Assembly (NCBI GenBank): GCA_030549905.1
Contig: JAUQQK010000003.1
Coordinates: 1-64,000, forward strand
Origin: Aquificota bacterium
GTDB taxonomy: Bacteria > Aquificota > Aquificia > Aquificales > Aquificaceae
Direction of reading: 5' to 3'
DNA length: 64,000 nucleotides
Of the stretch, positions 19,504 to 28,000 are shown one piece after another. Made by a program: the position numbers and the translations under genes. Under the pieces are notes generated by a model that was not told the DNA's origin, searched no databases, and worked only from the letters and a program-made list of their open reading frames with translations. The number at the start of each line of letters is the position of its first letter. The stretch's first letter is position 1.

Positions 19504-20770
19504 CTCTATAGACCATCCTTCCTTCAAAGATGGTGTATAAGACCTTACCTTTTAAAACCTTACCCCATAGGGGAGTGTTTTTTGATTTGGAAAGATTTGT
19601 GCCTTCCTCCAACATCCATTCCTTGTCTGGGTCAAACAGGACGAGGTTCGCCTTTGAGCCTTCCTTTATATTTCCACAATCCTCAAGCCTTAGTATCCTT
19701 GATGGTGCGCAGGACATAAGCTCTATCATTTTCTTCAGGCTTATAAAGCCTTCCCTGACAAGGCTTAACATCATGGGGAGGGCTGTCTGAAGACCTATCA
19801 TGCCCGGCATTGCCCTCTCTAAAAGCCCCTTTTCATGGGGTGCATGAGGCGCGTGGTCCGTAGCCACGCAGTCTATAGTGCCATCTTTTAGAGCTTCAAG
19901 CAAAGCCTTCCTGTCTTCTTCTTTCCTTAGAGGTGGATTGACCTTTGCCCTTGAGTAGGACCTTAGAAGCTCCTCTTCTGTAAAGAGCAGGTGGTATGGG
20001 TTTACCTCACAGGTAATTCTGGCACCCTTTTCTTTGAAAAATCTTATTATATCCACGCTCAGGCTACTGCTGAGGTGCTGTATGTGTATGTGTCCTCCTG
20101 TCCTGTAGGCAAGCACGCAGTCCCTTGCCACTAAAAGGTCCTCCGCGGAGGCTGGTCTTGAAGCCAGACCAGTTAATGAGCTCACATATCCGTCGTTTAT
20201 ATGCCCGTAGGCAAGCCTGTCATCCTCGCAGTGGTTCATCACAAAGGAGCCAAGCTGGGCGGTAAGCTCAAGGGCTTTTTCCATTAGCTTTGAGTCCATT
20301 AAGGGAGAGCCATCGTCGGTAAAGGCTACACAGCCAGCCTGCTTGAGGGCATAAAAGTCGGAAAGCTCATGTCCTTTCCTGCCCTTTGTGAGGGTGCCCG
20401 CAGGCAAAACCCTGCAAAGACCTACCTTTTCAGCCTTATGAATTATATATTTTGCCGTCTCTGGCGAATCTATGGGCGGGCTTGTGTTGGGCATACAGAC
20501 GACGGTAGTATATCCACCAGCCACCGCGCACCTGCTACCGCTTTCTAAGTCTTCTTTATATTCCTGACCTGGGTCTCTCAGATGGGCGTGAAGCTCCACA
20601 AAGGCTGGGCATACTATCAAGCCCTTAGCTTCTATTATCTGGGCTTCAAGCTCAAAGAGCTCATCTCCAATAGCCTTTATCTTGCCCTTTTCTATGAGAA
20701 TATCCTTTTCCGCATCAAGCCCCTGTAATGGGTCTATCAGCCTTCCCTTCCTTATGAGAATTTTTGACAT
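19493..20770 (-). CDS. pyrC: Dihydroorotase
   Basis: Third step of pyrimidine synthesis, cyclising carbamoyl aspartate. 425 aa, the large class I type. The metal-binding HAHLRDPG lies at about residue 60, VCMPNTSP follows, the catalytic Asp lies in CVATDHAPH, and the C-terminal FDPDKEW strand closes the composite domain. In Aquifex aeolicus this enzyme forms a complex with aspartate transcarbamoylase (established for that species; inferred here). The first 56 bp overlap the end of the CDF transporter gene, and the 3' end overlaps tyrA. Confidence 0.95.
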   Translation of the reverse strand: MSKILIRKGRLIDPLQGLDAEKDILIEKGKIKAIGDELFELEAQIIEAKGLIVCPAFVELHAHLRDPGQEYKEDLESGSRCAVAGGYTTVVCMPNTSPPIDSPETAKYIIHKAEKVGLCRVLPAGTLTKGRKGHELSDFYALKQAGCVAFTDDGSPLMDSKLMEKALELTAQLGSFVMNHCEDDRLAYGHINDGYVSSLTGLASRPASAEDLLVARDCVLAYRTGGHIHIQHLSSSLSVDIIRFFKEKGARITCEVNPYHLLFTEEELLRSYSRAKVNPPLRKEEDRKALLEALKDGTIDCVATDHAPHAPHEKGLLERAMPGMIGLQTALPMMLSLVREGFISLKKMIELMSCAPSRILRLEDCGNIKEGSKANLVLFDPDKEWMLEEGTNLSKSKNTPLWGKVLKGKVLYTIFEGRMVYRDVQ

Positions 20771-21908
20771 CGGATAGATTATAAACCACTTCCTTCAAGG
20801 CTTTGTAGGGGTTTTTCTCTTCCGTTTCCCACACGAAAACACCCTTCTGGCTCAGTATGGCTTTTGCAAGGGGTGTGCTGGGGTGATGCCCGCAGACTAC
20901 TATCTGCAGGTTCTTTTTGCCGATAAGCTCAGAAAGCTTTTTCTCGTCCGCAGGCAGGTTTGATATGCGTTCAGGGGAGCTTCCAAAGACAAGAAGCTCT
21001 CTGGCACAGCCATACTCCCCGCACACCTCACCCTTTTCATCTACAAGAATACCAACCCTTGTGCTTTCACCATCAACGGGTTCATAGTGTATAAAGACCA
21101 TGTCAAGCTCCTTAATCTCCTTCTTTAGCCTTTCCTCAATGCTGTCCACAAGCTGGTGCATCCTTATAAAGTCTCTACCTCCAAGGGCAAGTATAAGGTC
21201 CGCAAAAAGCTTACCGCCAGAGCTTCTTACAAACATACCCCTGATTTCTTTTACCTCAGGAAAGGAAAGAAGTATGTTCCTTATCCTCTCAAGGGTTTCC
21301 TCGTCCGCAGAAATGTCAAGCAGTATGGAAACCTCTCGCCAGATTATGCTAAGGGCGGTATAGCTTATAAGCATTGCCACGCCAAGGGCAAAGTATCTAT
21401 CAAGCTGGTAGCCCATGTATGCGCTTACAAGGCTAAGCAGGACCAAGGAGGAGCCGAAGGCGTCCGTAAGGGTATGATAAGAATCCGCTATGAGGGTGGG
21501 AGAGTGCAGCCTTTTGCCTGCACGCCTCTCTAAAAAGGATAGAGTAAGGGAGCTAAGCAGTGAGAAAAGAACCACACCAAGACCAAAGCCAATATATTCT
21601 TCTTTTATCACCACCTCTACGCCCAAGGCACGCTTTACCATCTCATAAGCTGTCAGCAGGAGAAAGAAGGCTATTACTATAGAGCCAATATTTTCAAGCT
21701 TGTAAAGACCGTATGGAAACCTTTGGGTCTTTTTGTCTGAGAACTTTATCGCCGTGTAAGCTACCACTGAAGCAAAAGAGTCGGAAAAGGAATGAACTGC
21801 CTCGCCTATCATGGACAGGCTTCCCGTCAGAAGACCGGCCACCAGCTTTAAAGAAGCCTGAAGAAGGTTTATCCCCAAAGAGAGGAGAGCCCAGTGGTGC
21901 TTTTTCAT
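20715..21908 (-). CDS. CDF-family cation efflux transporter with extra C-terminal domain
   Basis: A 397-aa cation diffusion facilitator (Zn2+/Fe2+/Co2+ type exporter). Six membrane helices with the two metal-site motifs HSFSDS (about residue 39) and HTLTDA (about 145) are present. The cytoplasmic beta-alpha-beta domain follows, ending with FIHYEPVDGE near residue 282. Beyond it lie about 110 residues not found in ordinary CDF proteins: RVGILVDEKGEVCGEYG, LLVFGSS and IVVCGHHPSTPLAKAIL look like a NifX/NifB-type cofactor-binding fold. That last assignment is inference by pattern. It overlaps both neighbours (pyrC by 56 bp, the radical SAM gene by 4 bp). Confidence 0.88.
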   Translation of the reverse strand: MKKHHWALLSLGINLLQASLKLVAGLLTGSLSMIGEAVHSFSDSFASVVAYTAIKFSDKKTQRFPYGLYKLENIGSIVIAFFLLLTAYEMVKRALGVEVVIKEEYIGFGLGVVLFSLLSSLTLSFLERRAGKRLHSPTLIADSYHTLTDAFGSSLVLLSLVSAYMGYQLDRYFALGVAMLISYTALSIIWREVSILLDISADEETLERIRNILLSFPEVKEIRGMFVRSSGGKLFADLILALGGRDFIRMHQLVDSIEERLKKEIKELDMVFIHYEPVDGESTRVGILVDEKGEVCGEYGCARELLVFGSSPERISNLPADEKKLSELIGKKNLQIVVCGHHPSTPLAKAILSQKGVFVWETEEKNPYKALKEVVYNLSDVKNSHKEGKADRPITGA

Positions 21909-22846
21909 CGGTTAAAAGGTATTTTACACCCTTGGTAGCTTCCCCGTCTGTGCAGTTCTTCCTGAATGGCTCTTATAACCTCATGCTTTTTTGCGTAGGT
22001 GCAGTAATCGGGCGCTATGAGCCTTTCTGGCTCCACCTCTCCCGTAAGCCTGTGAATGACCACATGAGGGGGCAGAACTTCAATCACATCCGCAGCCCTT
22101 TTTGCATACTCTTCCAAGGGTAGCACATCGAACTCACCCCTCATATACTGCTCCGCCATCTTTGTGTTCTTTATTATATGCAGGGGGTGTATCTTCACTC
22201 CATCTATGGGCAGGCTTGCCAGAAGCTTGCCCGTTTCAAGCATATCTTCTGCATCCTCATGAGGAAGTCCAAGTATGATGTGGGCGCAGACCTTCAGGCT
22301 CCGCCTCTTTGTCCTCAGCACCGCATCCACAAAGTCAGAAACGCCATGAGCCCTGTTTATAAACCTGAGGGTTTTGAAGCTGGCACTCTGAAGCCCGTAT
22401 TCTATCCATACCTCAAGACCCTTCTGCGTGTAGCTCTCTAAAAGGTCAAGAACCCATTCGGGGGCGCAATCGGGCCTTGTGCCCACATCTATGCCCACCA
22501 CCTCATCAAACTCAAGGGCTGTGTCGTAGACGCTCTTTAAATACTCATACTCTCCGTAGGTGTTTGAGTAGGACTGGTAGTAGATAAAGAAGAGTATATT
22601 TTTGCCATAACGTTCCTTAGCCCTTTTTATGCCCTCCTCAATCTGCTGTCTAAGAGGTATGTATGGTTCAAGGTGGGCGGGTCTTGTGCCAGAAAAGCAG
22701 TAAGTGCATCCTCCCCTTGCCTTGGTACCATCAATGTTCGGACAGGTAAAAGGTAAAGCTACTGTTATTTTCTGCACACGCCTGCCGTATCTTTCCTTCA
22801 GGTAGTCCTTAAGGGAATAATAAAGCCTTTTTTCTACCGCAAGCAT
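21905..22846 (-). CDS. Radical SAM protein, YhcC/TIGR01212 type
   Basis: A 313-aa radical SAM enzyme. The cluster motif is seen as CPNIDGTKARGGCTYC near residues 31-46, which is the long-spaced version (C-x13-C-x2-C) typical of YhcC-like proteins. QSYSNTYG and GTRPDCAPEWVLDLL follow, and HIILGLPHED and HPLHIIKNTKM complete the family pattern. The biochemical role of YhcC is unsettled; it is often grouped with the Elp3-like subfamily. It is the first gene of the four-gene minus-strand run radical SAM-CDF-pyrC-tyrA. Confidence 0.92.
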   Translation of the reverse strand: MLAVEKRLYYSLKDYLKERYGRRVQKITVALPFTCPNIDGTKARGGCTYCFSGTRPAHLEPYIPLRQQIEEGIKRAKERYGKNILFFIYYQSYSNTYGEYEYLKSVYDTALEFDEVVGIDVGTRPDCAPEWVLDLLESYTQKGLEVWIEYGLQSASFKTLRFINRAHGVSDFVDAVLRTKRRSLKVCAHIILGLPHEDAEDMLETGKLLASLPIDGVKIHPLHIIKNTKMAEQYMRGEFDVLPLEEYAKRAADVIEVLPPHVVIHRLTGEVEPERLIAPDYCTYAKKHEVIRAIQEELHRRGSYQGCKIPFNR

Positions 22847-22881
22847 GGATATAAAATTTAAACCTTACACCATGTTTGTGC

Positions 22882-22887
22882 TATATT
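22882..22887 (+). promoter_or_regulatory. Putative -10 box for tRNA-Val
   Basis: TATATT, 15 bp upstream of the tRNA-Val gene in an AT-rich 56-bp gap. No clear -35 box is seen. It is a plausible start point for the tRNA-tuf transcription unit. Confidence 0.35.
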
Positions 22888-22902
22888 ATTAAGTGAGCAT
22901 AA

Positions 22903-22975
22903 AGGCGCGTAGCTCAGTTGGCAGAGCGCCGCCCTTACAAGGCGGAGGTCGGCGGTTCAAGTCCGCCCGTGCCTA
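22903..22975 (+). tRNA. tRNA-Val (UAC)
   Basis: Cloverleaf: acceptor AGGCGCG/CGUGCCU (with one G-U), D stem GCUC/GAGC, anticodon stem CCGCC/GGCGG with loop CUUACAA (anticodon UAC), T stem GGCGG/CCGCC with loop UUCAAGU, discriminator A. CCA is not encoded. Confidence 0.95.
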
Positions 22976-23012
22976 TTTTTACGCTTGACTAAAGCTCATT
23001 CGTATAGTATGA

Positions 23013-23018
23013 TATAAT
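23013..23018 (+). promoter_or_regulatory. Putative -10 box for the tRNA-tuf operon
   Basis: TATAAT, 11 bp upstream of tRNA-Thr(UGU). A TTGACT at 22985 is 22 bp upstream, too far for an ideal -35. The spacing to the tRNA fits a start at or just before the 5' leader. Confidence 0.45.
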
Positions 23019-23029
23019 ATTGCCTTTAA

Positions 23030-23101
23030 GCTGGCGTAGCTCAGTGGCAGAGCGCGGGATTTGTAATCCCGCGGGCGTGGGTTCGACCCCCACCGCCAGC
23101 T
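23030..23101 (+). tRNA. tRNA-Thr (UGU)
   Basis: Acceptor GCUGGCG/CGCCAGC, D stem GCUC/GAGC, anticodon stem CGGGA/UCCCG with loop UUUGUAA (anticodon UGU), T stem GUGGG/CCCAC with loop UUCGACC, discriminator U. First member of the Thr-Tyr-Gly-Thr-tuf arrangement. Confidence 0.96.
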
Positions 23102-23110
23102 GTGGGCTCA

Positions 23111-23197
23111 GGAGGGGTGGCCGAGCGGCCAAAGGCAGGGGACTGTAAATCCCCCGGGCTCCGCCCTACGCAGGTTCGAATCCTGCCCCCTCCACCA
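23111..23197 (+). tRNA. tRNA-Tyr (GUA)
   Basis: A class II tRNA with a long variable arm (CGGGCUCCGCCCUAC). Acceptor GGAGGGG/CCCCUCC, anticodon stem GGGGA/UCCCC with loop CUGUAAA (anticodon GUA), T stem GCAGG/CCUGC, discriminator A at 23194. The CCA end is encoded at 23195-23197. Confidence 0.96.
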
Positions 23198-23205
23198 CTT
23201 TCTTA

Positions 23206-23277
23206 GCGGGCGTAGCTCAGTGGTAGAGCAGCTGCCTTCCAAGCAGCAGGCCGCGGGTTCGAGTCCCGTCGCCCGCT
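23206..23277 (+). tRNA. tRNA-Gly (UCC)
   Basis: Acceptor GCGGGCG/CGCCCGC, D stem GCUC/GAGC, anticodon stem GCUGC/GCAGC with loop CUUCCAA (anticodon UCC), T stem GCGGG/CCCGU with one G-U pair, discriminator U. CCA is not encoded. Confidence 0.96.
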
Positions 23278-23298
23278 TATTTAGGATTAATTAAAAAC

Positions 23299-23371
23299 GC
23301 CCAGGTAGCTCAGTGGGCAGAGCACACCCTTGGTAAGGGTGAGGTCGCCGGTTCAAGTCCGGTCCTGGGCT
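23299..23371 (+). tRNA. tRNA-Thr (GGU)
   Basis: Acceptor GCCCAGG/CCUGGGC, D stem GCUC/GAGC, anticodon stem CACCC/GGGUG with loop UUGGUAA (anticodon GGU), T stem GCCGG/CCGGU, discriminator U. It lies 18 bp before the tuf start, so the tuf mRNA must be released by tRNA processing if cotranscribed. Confidence 0.96.
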
Positions 23372-23376
23372 TAAAT

Positions 23377-24621
23377 AGGAGGTAATACGATGGCTAAGGA
23401 GAAGTTTGTAAGAGAGAAGGAGCATGTGAACGTGGGCACCATAGGGCACGTGGACCATGGCAAATCCACCCTCACATCAGCCATAACCTGCGTGCTTGCT
23501 GCGGGGGTATTGCCAGGAGGCAAAGCCAGGTGCATGAAGTATGAGGAAATAGACAAGGCACCAGAGGAAAAGGAAAGGGGCATAACCATAAACATAACCC
23601 ACGTGGAGTATGAGACACCCAAGAGGCACTATGCACACGTGGACTGTCCCGGGCATGCGGACTACATAAAGAACATGATAACGGGCGCAGCTCAGATGGA
23701 CGGAGCCATACTGGTAGTATCAGCAGCTGACGGACCCATGCCACAGACAAGAGAGCACGTGCTGCTGGCAAGGCAGGTAAACGTGCCATACATAGTAGTA
23801 TTCATGAACAAGTGTGATATGGTAGATGACCCCGAGCTGCTGGACCTTGTAGAGCTTGAAGTAAGGGAGCTGCTTAGCAAGTATGAATTTCCTGGGGATG
23901 AAGTGCCTGTGATAAGGGGTTCAGCTCTTGGAGCCTTGCAGGAGCTTGAGGCAGGCAAGCCTGACAGGTGGTGCAATGCCATAGTGGAGCTACTCAATGC
24001 ACTTGACGAATACATACCCACGCCGCAGAGGGACGTAGACAAACCCTTCCTGATGCCCATAGAGGACGTCTTTAGCATATCTGGTCGTGGAACAGTGGTG
24101 ACGGGAAGAGTAGAGAGGGGTGTATTGAAGCCTGGGGAGGAAGTGGAGGTGGTAGGTTTGAGGGAGGAGCCAATAAAGACAGTAGCCACCTCCATAGAGA
24201 TGTTCAGGAAGATACTTGATGAAGCGTTGCCTGGGGACAATGTGGGAGTGCTGTTGAGGGGTGTAGGCAAGGACGATGTGGAGAGGGGTCAGGTGTTGGC
24301 AAAGCCTGGGACAGTGAAGCCCCACAAGAAGTTCAGGGCGCAGGTATATGTGCTTAGCAAGGAGGAAGGAGGAAGGCATACACCCTTCTTTGTCAATTAC
24401 AGGCCGCAGTTTTACTTCAGGACAGCAGACGTGACTGGGACAGTAGTGAAGCTACCTGAGGGTCAGGAGATGGTGATGCCTGGGGACAATGTGGAGCTTG
24501 AGGTGGAGCTGGTGAAGCCTGTGGCGATGGAGGAGGGTCTCAGGTTTGCCATAAGGGAAGGAGGAAGGACTGTAGGTGCTGGTGTGGTGATAAAAATCCT
24601 TGATTGAGGTGTGAAGGATGG
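23377..24621 (+). repeat. Perfect 1245-bp direct repeat carrying tuf, copy 1
   Basis: Identical to 40143-41387 as far as I can read. The sense protein and several antisense-frame translations are the same in both copies. The identity begins at the ribosome-binding site AGGAGGTAATACG and runs through the tuf stop to the ATGG that starts the next gene (rpmG here, rpsJ in copy 2). The flanks on both sides are unrelated. Confidence 0.93.
23390..24607 (+). CDS. tuf: Elongation factor Tu, copy 1
   Basis: GTPase that brings aminoacyl-tRNA to the ribosome. 405 aa. P loop GHVDHGKST at residues 19-27, switch I region with [13 protein letters not shown], switch [18 protein letters not shown] and GSAL base-recognition motifs, then two beta-barrel domains. 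A roughly 10-residue insertion compared with E. coli lies in the nucleotide-binding domain. The protein is identical to the second tuf product. Strong ribosome-binding site AGGAGGT. Gene order before (Thr-Tyr-Gly-Thr tRNAs) and after (secE-nusG-rplK...) matches E. coli tufB. Confidence 0.98.
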   Translation: MAKEKFVREKEHVNVGTIGHVDHGKSTLTSAITCVLAAGVLPGGKARCMKYEEIDKAPEEKERGITINITHVEYETPKRHYAHVDCPGHADYIKNMITGAAQMDGAILVVSAADGPMPQTREHVLLARQVNVPYIVVFMNKCDMVDDPELLDLVELEVRELLSKYEFPGDEVPVIRGSALGALQELEAGKPDRWCNAIVELLNALDEYIPTPQRDVDKPFLMPIEDVFSISGRGTVVTGRVERGVLKPGEEVEVVGLREEPIKTVATSIEMFRKILDEALPGDNVGVLLRGVGKDDVERGQVLAKPGTVKPHKKFRAQVYVLSKEEGGRHTPFFVNYRPQFYFRTADVTGTVVKLPEGQEMVMPGDNVELEVELVKPVAMEEGLRFAIREGGRTVGAGVVIKILD

Positions 24622-24776
24622 CAGCGGTAAGAGAAGTAGTGGTTTTAGCTTGCACAGAGTGTAAAAGAAGGAACTATTCCACCACTAAGAACAAACAAAA
24701 ACATCCACAGAGAATGGAGCTTAGAAAATACTGCAAGTGGTGTAAGAAGCATACAGTGCATAGAGAAGTAAAATAG
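24618..24776 (+). CDS. rpmG: 50S ribosomal protein L33
   Basis: A 52-aa L33 of the zinc-binding type, with the CxxC pairs [10 protein letters not shown] and YCKWCKKH holding one Zn ion. The ATG at 24618 lies 10 bp behind tuf and belongs to the tuf repeat. The stop TAG at 24774-24776 shares its final G with the first base of tRNA-Trp. It sits in the conserved place before secE. Confidence 0.96.
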   Translation: MAAVREVVVLACTECKRRNYSTTKNKQKHPQRMELRKYCKWCKKHTVHREVK

Positions 24777-24848
24777 GGGCGCTAGCTCAACTGGCAGAGC
24801 GCGGGACTCCAAATCCCGCGGTTGGGGGTTCGAGTCCTCCGCGCCCCG
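24776..24848 (+). tRNA. tRNA-Trp (CCA)
   Basis: Acceptor GGGGCGC/GCGCCCC, D stem GCUC/GAGC, anticodon stem CGGGA/UCCCG with loop CUCCAAA (anticodon CCA), T stem GGGGG/CCUCC with loop UUCGAGU, discriminator G. The 5' base is the last base of the rpmG stop codon. The 3' CCA is not encoded. Confidence 0.95.
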
Positions 24849-24861
24849 CAGGGGAATAGAT

Positions 24862-25053
24862 ATGGAAAGGATAAGGCAGTTCTTGGTAAGCGTAAGGCAG
24901 GAGCTTTATAGGGTTTCGTGGCCTGAGAAGAAGATGGTCATAAAAGCCACGGTTGGTGTTATAATATTCTCTTTGACCTTTGGTATAAGTTTATGGGTCT
25001 TTGACCTGGTTTTTACCAGGTTGGTGCATTTTCTGCTTGCTTTGAGGGGCTAA
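24862..25053 (+). CDS. secE: Protein translocase subunit SecE
   Basis: A 63-aa single-span SecE, an essential part of the SecYEG channel. It has the family's amphipathic start [21 protein letters not shown], quoted only as the region of residues 6-26, and one membrane helix (about residues 29-59). The short form is normal outside the enterobacteria, where three helices occur. It starts 13 bp behind tRNA-Trp and ends 1 bp before nusG. Confidence 0.95.
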   Translation: MERIRQFLVSVRQELYRVSWPEKKMVIKATVGVIIFSLTFGISLWVFDLVFTRLVHFLLALRG

Positions 25054-25054
25054 A

Positions 25055-25780
25055 ATGAAAGAGTTTAAATGGTATGCTTTACAGGTAGAGGCGGGTAAAG
25101 AGGCTACCGCAAGGGAGAACTTTCTGAAGGTTCTTGAACTGGAAAACCTGCTGGACCATGTGGAAGATGTGGTAGTGCCCGCGGAGGAAAAGGTGGTTAT
25201 CAAAACTATGGGCAAGGAAAAGTACCGGCTCTCTCTGAGGGGAAACAACAGGGATATTAGCGTTTTAGGCAAGAAGGGTGTTACTACCTTCAGGATAGAG
25301 AACGGAGAGGTAAAGGTTATTGAGAGCGTGGAAGGAGACCTGTGCGTAGAAGCACCGCCCATATCAAAGCCCGGGCAGAAGATATCCTGCAAGGAGAATA
25401 AGACAGAAGCAAAGATAATATTAGAGTCAAAAATGTTCCCCGGTTATCTGCTCATAAAGGCAAAGATGGATGACAAGCTCTTAAGGGCTATTGAAAAAAC
25501 GCCCCATGTATATAAGCCTGTTCTGGTAGGTGGAAGGGTTGCTCCCCTTGATGAGAAGGAGGTGGAAAGGATAATAGCCTTTGTCAAGAAGGGTGTCAAA
25601 CCTGTTAAGATACTTTTTGAAAAGGGAGACCAGGTGAGAGTTATAGAGGGTCCCTTTATGAACTTTACAGGAACAGTGGAAGAGGTGCATCCAGAAAAGG
25701 AAAAGGTGGTGGTGCTTGTGAGCATTTTTGGCAGGTTAACACCTGTAGAGCTGGACTATTCACAGGTGGAGAAGTTATAG
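25055..25780 (+). CDS. nusG: Transcription termination/antitermination factor NusG
   Basis: Binds RNA polymerase and Rho or ribosomal protein S10. 241 aa, about 60 longer than the E. coli protein. The NGN domain starts [15 protein letters not shown] and resumes at [14 protein letters not shown]; between them, roughly residues 45-125, lies an inserted domain, as in the known Aquifex NusG structure. The C-terminal KOW domain is seen at [19 protein letters not shown]. rplK follows after 10 bp. Confidence 0.96.
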   Translation: MKEFKWYALQVEAGKEATARENFLKVLELENLLDHVEDVVVPAEEKVVIKTMGKEKYRLSLRGNNRDISVLGKKGVTTFRIENGEVKVIESVEGDLCVEAPPISKPGQKISCKENKTEAKIILESKMFPGYLLIKAKMDDKLLRAIEKTPHVYKPVLVGGRVAPLDEKEVERIIAFVKKGVKPVKILFEKGDQVRVIEGPFMNFTGTVEEVHPEKEKVVVLVSIFGRLTPVELDYSQVEKL

Positions 25781-25790
25781 GAGGTAGGTT

Positions 25791-26225
25791 ATGAAGAAGG
25801 TGGTCGCAAAAGTAGAGCTTATGCTACCAGCCCAGCAGGCGACGCCCGCTCCTCCAGTGGGACCTGCTCTGGGTCAGCATGGAGTCAACATTATGGAGTT
25901 TGTTAAGCAGTTTAACGCAGCCAGCAAGGACTTTGAACCTGGAACCATTGTACCTGTGGTCATAACCATATATCAGGACAGAAGCTTCGGCTTCATAATG
26001 AAAACTCCGCCCGTTTCCTACCTGCTCAAAAAGTATGCAAAGGTGCAGAAAGGCTCTTCAGACCCCAAGAAGCAGAAGGTGGGAAAAGTTTCTCTTCAGC
26101 AGGTGGAGGAGATAGCAAAGATAAAGTTAAAGGATATGAACACAAAGGATTTAAAGGCTGCCATGAAGCAGATAGTTGGCACTGCCAGAAGTATGGGCAT
26201 AGAAGTAGAAGGATGGAAGGAGTAA
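25791..26225 (+). CDS. rplK: 50S ribosomal protein L11
   Basis: Part of the GTPase-associated stalk base, binding 23S rRNA around position 1070. 144 aa. The Pro-rich N-terminal switch [20 protein letters not shown] is conserved, and so are the [14 protein letters not shown] strand and the [13 protein letters not shown]-terminus. Preceded by the ribosome-binding site AGGAGGT; four bases separate it from rplA. Confidence 0.98.
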   Translation: MKKVVAKVELMLPAQQATPAPPVGPALGQHGVNIMEFVKQFNAASKDFEPGTIVPVVITIYQDRSFGFIMKTPPVSYLLKKYAKVQKGSSDPKKQKVGKVSLQQVEEIAKIKLKDMNTKDLKAAMKQIVGTARSMGIEVEGWKE

Positions 26226-26229
26226 AGCC

Positions 26230-26955
26230 ATGAAGAGAGGAAAGAGGTATCAAAAGTGTTTAGGGCTTTATGACAAAAACGCCTTTTATACTGTGGAAGA
26301 GGCGGTCAGCATCCTGCGCAGGCTCCATCAGGAGTGTGGTCCCAAGTTTGACCAGACGGTGGAGCTTGCCATGAGGCTTGGGGTAGACCCCAAGTATGCG
26401 GACCAGATGGTAAGGGGTTCTGTTGTCCTTCCTCATGGACTTGGCAGGGAGCTAAAGGTCTTGGTGCTTGCGGAGGGTGAATATCAGAAGATTGCAAAGG
26501 ATGCAGGAGCGGATTATGTGGGTGGCGAAGACCTTATAAACAAAATAGCCAAAGAAGAATGGGTGGATTATGATGTGGTCATTGCTGTACCCGATATAAT
26601 GCCAAAGGTAGCCAAGCTGGGTAAAATACTCGGCCCTAAGGGTCTTATGCCAAATCCCAAGACGGGAACCGTTACCACCAACCTGAAGCAGGCGATAGAG
26701 GAGGCTAAGAAGGGAAGAGTAGAGTTCAGGGTAGATAAGACGGGAAACCTGCATATGCCTGTAGGCAAGATATCCTTCAGCGACCAACAGCTCATTGATA
26801 ACATCTACACAGCCATAGATGCGGTTGTAAAGGCAAAGCCACCGGGTGCCAAGGGTCAGTATGTGAAGGGCATAGCCCTATCTTTGACTATGAGCCCTTC
26901 TGTTAAAATAGATGTGCCCACCACCTTAAGAAGGCTTCAGGAGCTTGTAGCATAA
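26230..26955 (+). CDS. rplA: 50S ribosomal protein L1
   Basis: Forms the mobile L1 stalk at the E site. 241 aa. The conserved signature [19 protein letters not shown] lies in the middle, and [17 protein letters not shown] and the [12 protein letters not shown]-terminus match the family. L1 is the usual repressor of its own operon in other bacteria; a matching leader target is not obvious here. Confidence 0.98.
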   Translation: MKRGKRYQKCLGLYDKNAFYTVEEAVSILRRLHQECGPKFDQTVELAMRLGVDPKYADQMVRGSVVLPHGLGRELKVLVLAEGEYQKIAKDAGADYVGGEDLINKIAKEEWVDYDVVIAVPDIMPKVAKLGKILGPKGLMPNPKTGTVTTNLKQAIEEAKKGRVEFRVDKTGNLHMPVGKISFSDQQLIDNIYTAIDAVVKAKPPGAKGQYVKGIALSLTMSPSVKIDVPTTLRRLQELVA

Positions 26956-26965
26956 GGAGGTAAAA

Positions 26966-27499
26966 ATGAGGAAAAGTTGGCAAGAAAAGGGTAGGCTTAT
27001 AAATTCCTACAGGGAAAGGATAGAAGGCTCCAAGCTTGTAATTTTCTTTGACTTTACCCACATAGATGCCCAGGCAATGACCAAACTCAGGGCTGATGTA
27101 AAGGCCGTGGGCGGAGAGGTGCTGGTGGGTAAAAACACCCTTTTTTACAGAGCCTTTATGGATACAGTGATGGCTGACCACAGGGATGTGCTGGTGGGAC
27201 CTACCGCCCTTGCCTTTGCCTACGAAGACCCTGTGAAGGTGGCAAAGGTCATATATGAGTTCATGAAGGAAGTGGACAAAGACAAGCCCTTGTCAAAGAT
27301 AAAGGGCGCCTACATGGAAGGCAGGTTTTTAAAACCTGCGGATGTGCAGGTTCTGGCAGAACTTCCGCCAAGAGAGGTGCTCGTATCTAGGCTCATGGGT
27401 GCCATACAGGGACCCATTTACGCTCTTGTCATGACACTTAAATCTGCACCTCTCAAGCTTGTGCTCACACTTAAAGCTTTGCAAGAAAATAAATCTTAA
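26966..27499 (+). CDS. rplJ: 50S ribosomal protein L10
   Basis: Anchors the L7/L12 dimers to the ribosome. 177 aa. N-terminal globular part with [19 protein letters not shown] and KNTLFYRAF; the C-terminal helix ([20 protein letters not shown]) is the L12-binding tail. A ribosome-binding site, AGGAGGT, lies 5 bp before the ATG. rplL follows after 14 bp. Confidence 0.97.
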   Translation: MRKSWQEKGRLINSYRERIEGSKLVIFFDFTHIDAQAMTKLRADVKAVGGEVLVGKNTLFYRAFMDTVMADHRDVLVGPTALAFAYEDPVKVAKVIYEFMKEVDKDKPLSKIKGAYMEGRFLKPADVQVLAELPPREVLVSRLMGAIQGPIYALVMTLKSAPLKLVLTLKALQENKS

Positions 27500-27513
27500 C
27501 AGGAGGTAATAAA

Positions 27514-27903
27514 ATGGCAACACTTACCATCGACGAAATTGTGGAAGCCATAGGCAACATGACCCTTCTTGAAGTGGCGGAGCTTGTCAAAAAGCTCGAG
27601 GAAAAGTTTGGCGTCTCCGCCGCCATGGTGGCAGCAGCACCTGTAGCAGCGGCAGGAGCGCCCGCAGCGGGAGCACCAGCGGTAGAAGAGAAAACTGAGT
27701 TTGATGTAATTCTTAAGTCCGCTGGTGCCAACAAGATAAATGTTATAAAGGTAGTCAGAGAACTTACAGGGCTTGGTCTTAAGGAAGCCAAGGACCTGGT
27801 GGAAGGTGCTCCAAAGCCTGTGAAGGAAGGCGTATCCAAGGAGGAGGCTGAAAAGATAGCTGCTAAGCTAAAGGAGGCTGGCGCGGAAGTAGAAATAAAG
27901 TGA
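27514..27903 (+). CDS. rplL: 50S ribosomal protein L7/L12
   Basis: The stalk protein that recruits translation GTPases. 129 aa: N-terminal dimerisation helices ([18 protein letters not shown]), an Ala/Pro/Gly hinge of about 25 residues, and a C-terminal domain with [19 protein letters not shown]. Ends 134 bp before rpoB; a hairpin and a promoter lie between. Confidence 0.98.
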   Translation: MATLTIDEIVEAIGNMTLLEVAELVKKLEEKFGVSAAMVAAAPVAAAGAPAAGAPAVEEKTEFDVILKSAGANKINVIKVVRELTGLGLKEAKDLVEGAPKPVKEGVSKEEAEKIAAKLKEAGAEVEIK

Positions 27904-27938
27904 AGATAGCACCGATGGGTGCATTTGCTAAAAAGCTT

Positions 27939-27970
27939 GCCCCTGCATGCGCAGGGGCTATTCTGTTTTT
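27939..27970 (+). terminator. Hairpin with T-rich tail between rplL and rpoB (terminator or attenuator)
   Basis: A perfect 8-bp stem GCCCCTGC/GCAGGGGC with a 4-base loop at 27939-27958, followed by TATTCTGTTTTT. It looks like an intrinsic terminator or, as in E. coli between rplL and rpoB, a partial attenuator that sets the ratio of ribosomal protein to polymerase transcripts. Confidence 0.7.
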
Positions 27971-27971
27971 A

Positions 27972-28000
27972 TTGACTTTTACCTTCACGTGTTATAAAAT
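27972..28000 (+). promoter_or_regulatory. Putative sigma-70 promoter for rpoBC
   Basis: TTGACT at 27972-27977 and TAAAAT at 27995-28000 with 17 bp between (an overlapping TATAAA gives 15). It lies directly behind the hairpin and about 38 bp upstream of the rpoB start, so rpoBC can be transcribed apart from the L10 operon. Confidence 0.6.

Noticed and set aside
22985-23018. TTGACT plus TATAAT as a complete promoter for the tRNA cluster
   Set aside because: The 22-bp spacing is too long for a normal sigma-70 promoter, so I list only the -10 box.
24608-24617. Transcription terminator after tuf copy 1
   Set aside because: No hairpin is seen; rpmG starts 10 bp later and its ATG is part of the repeat.
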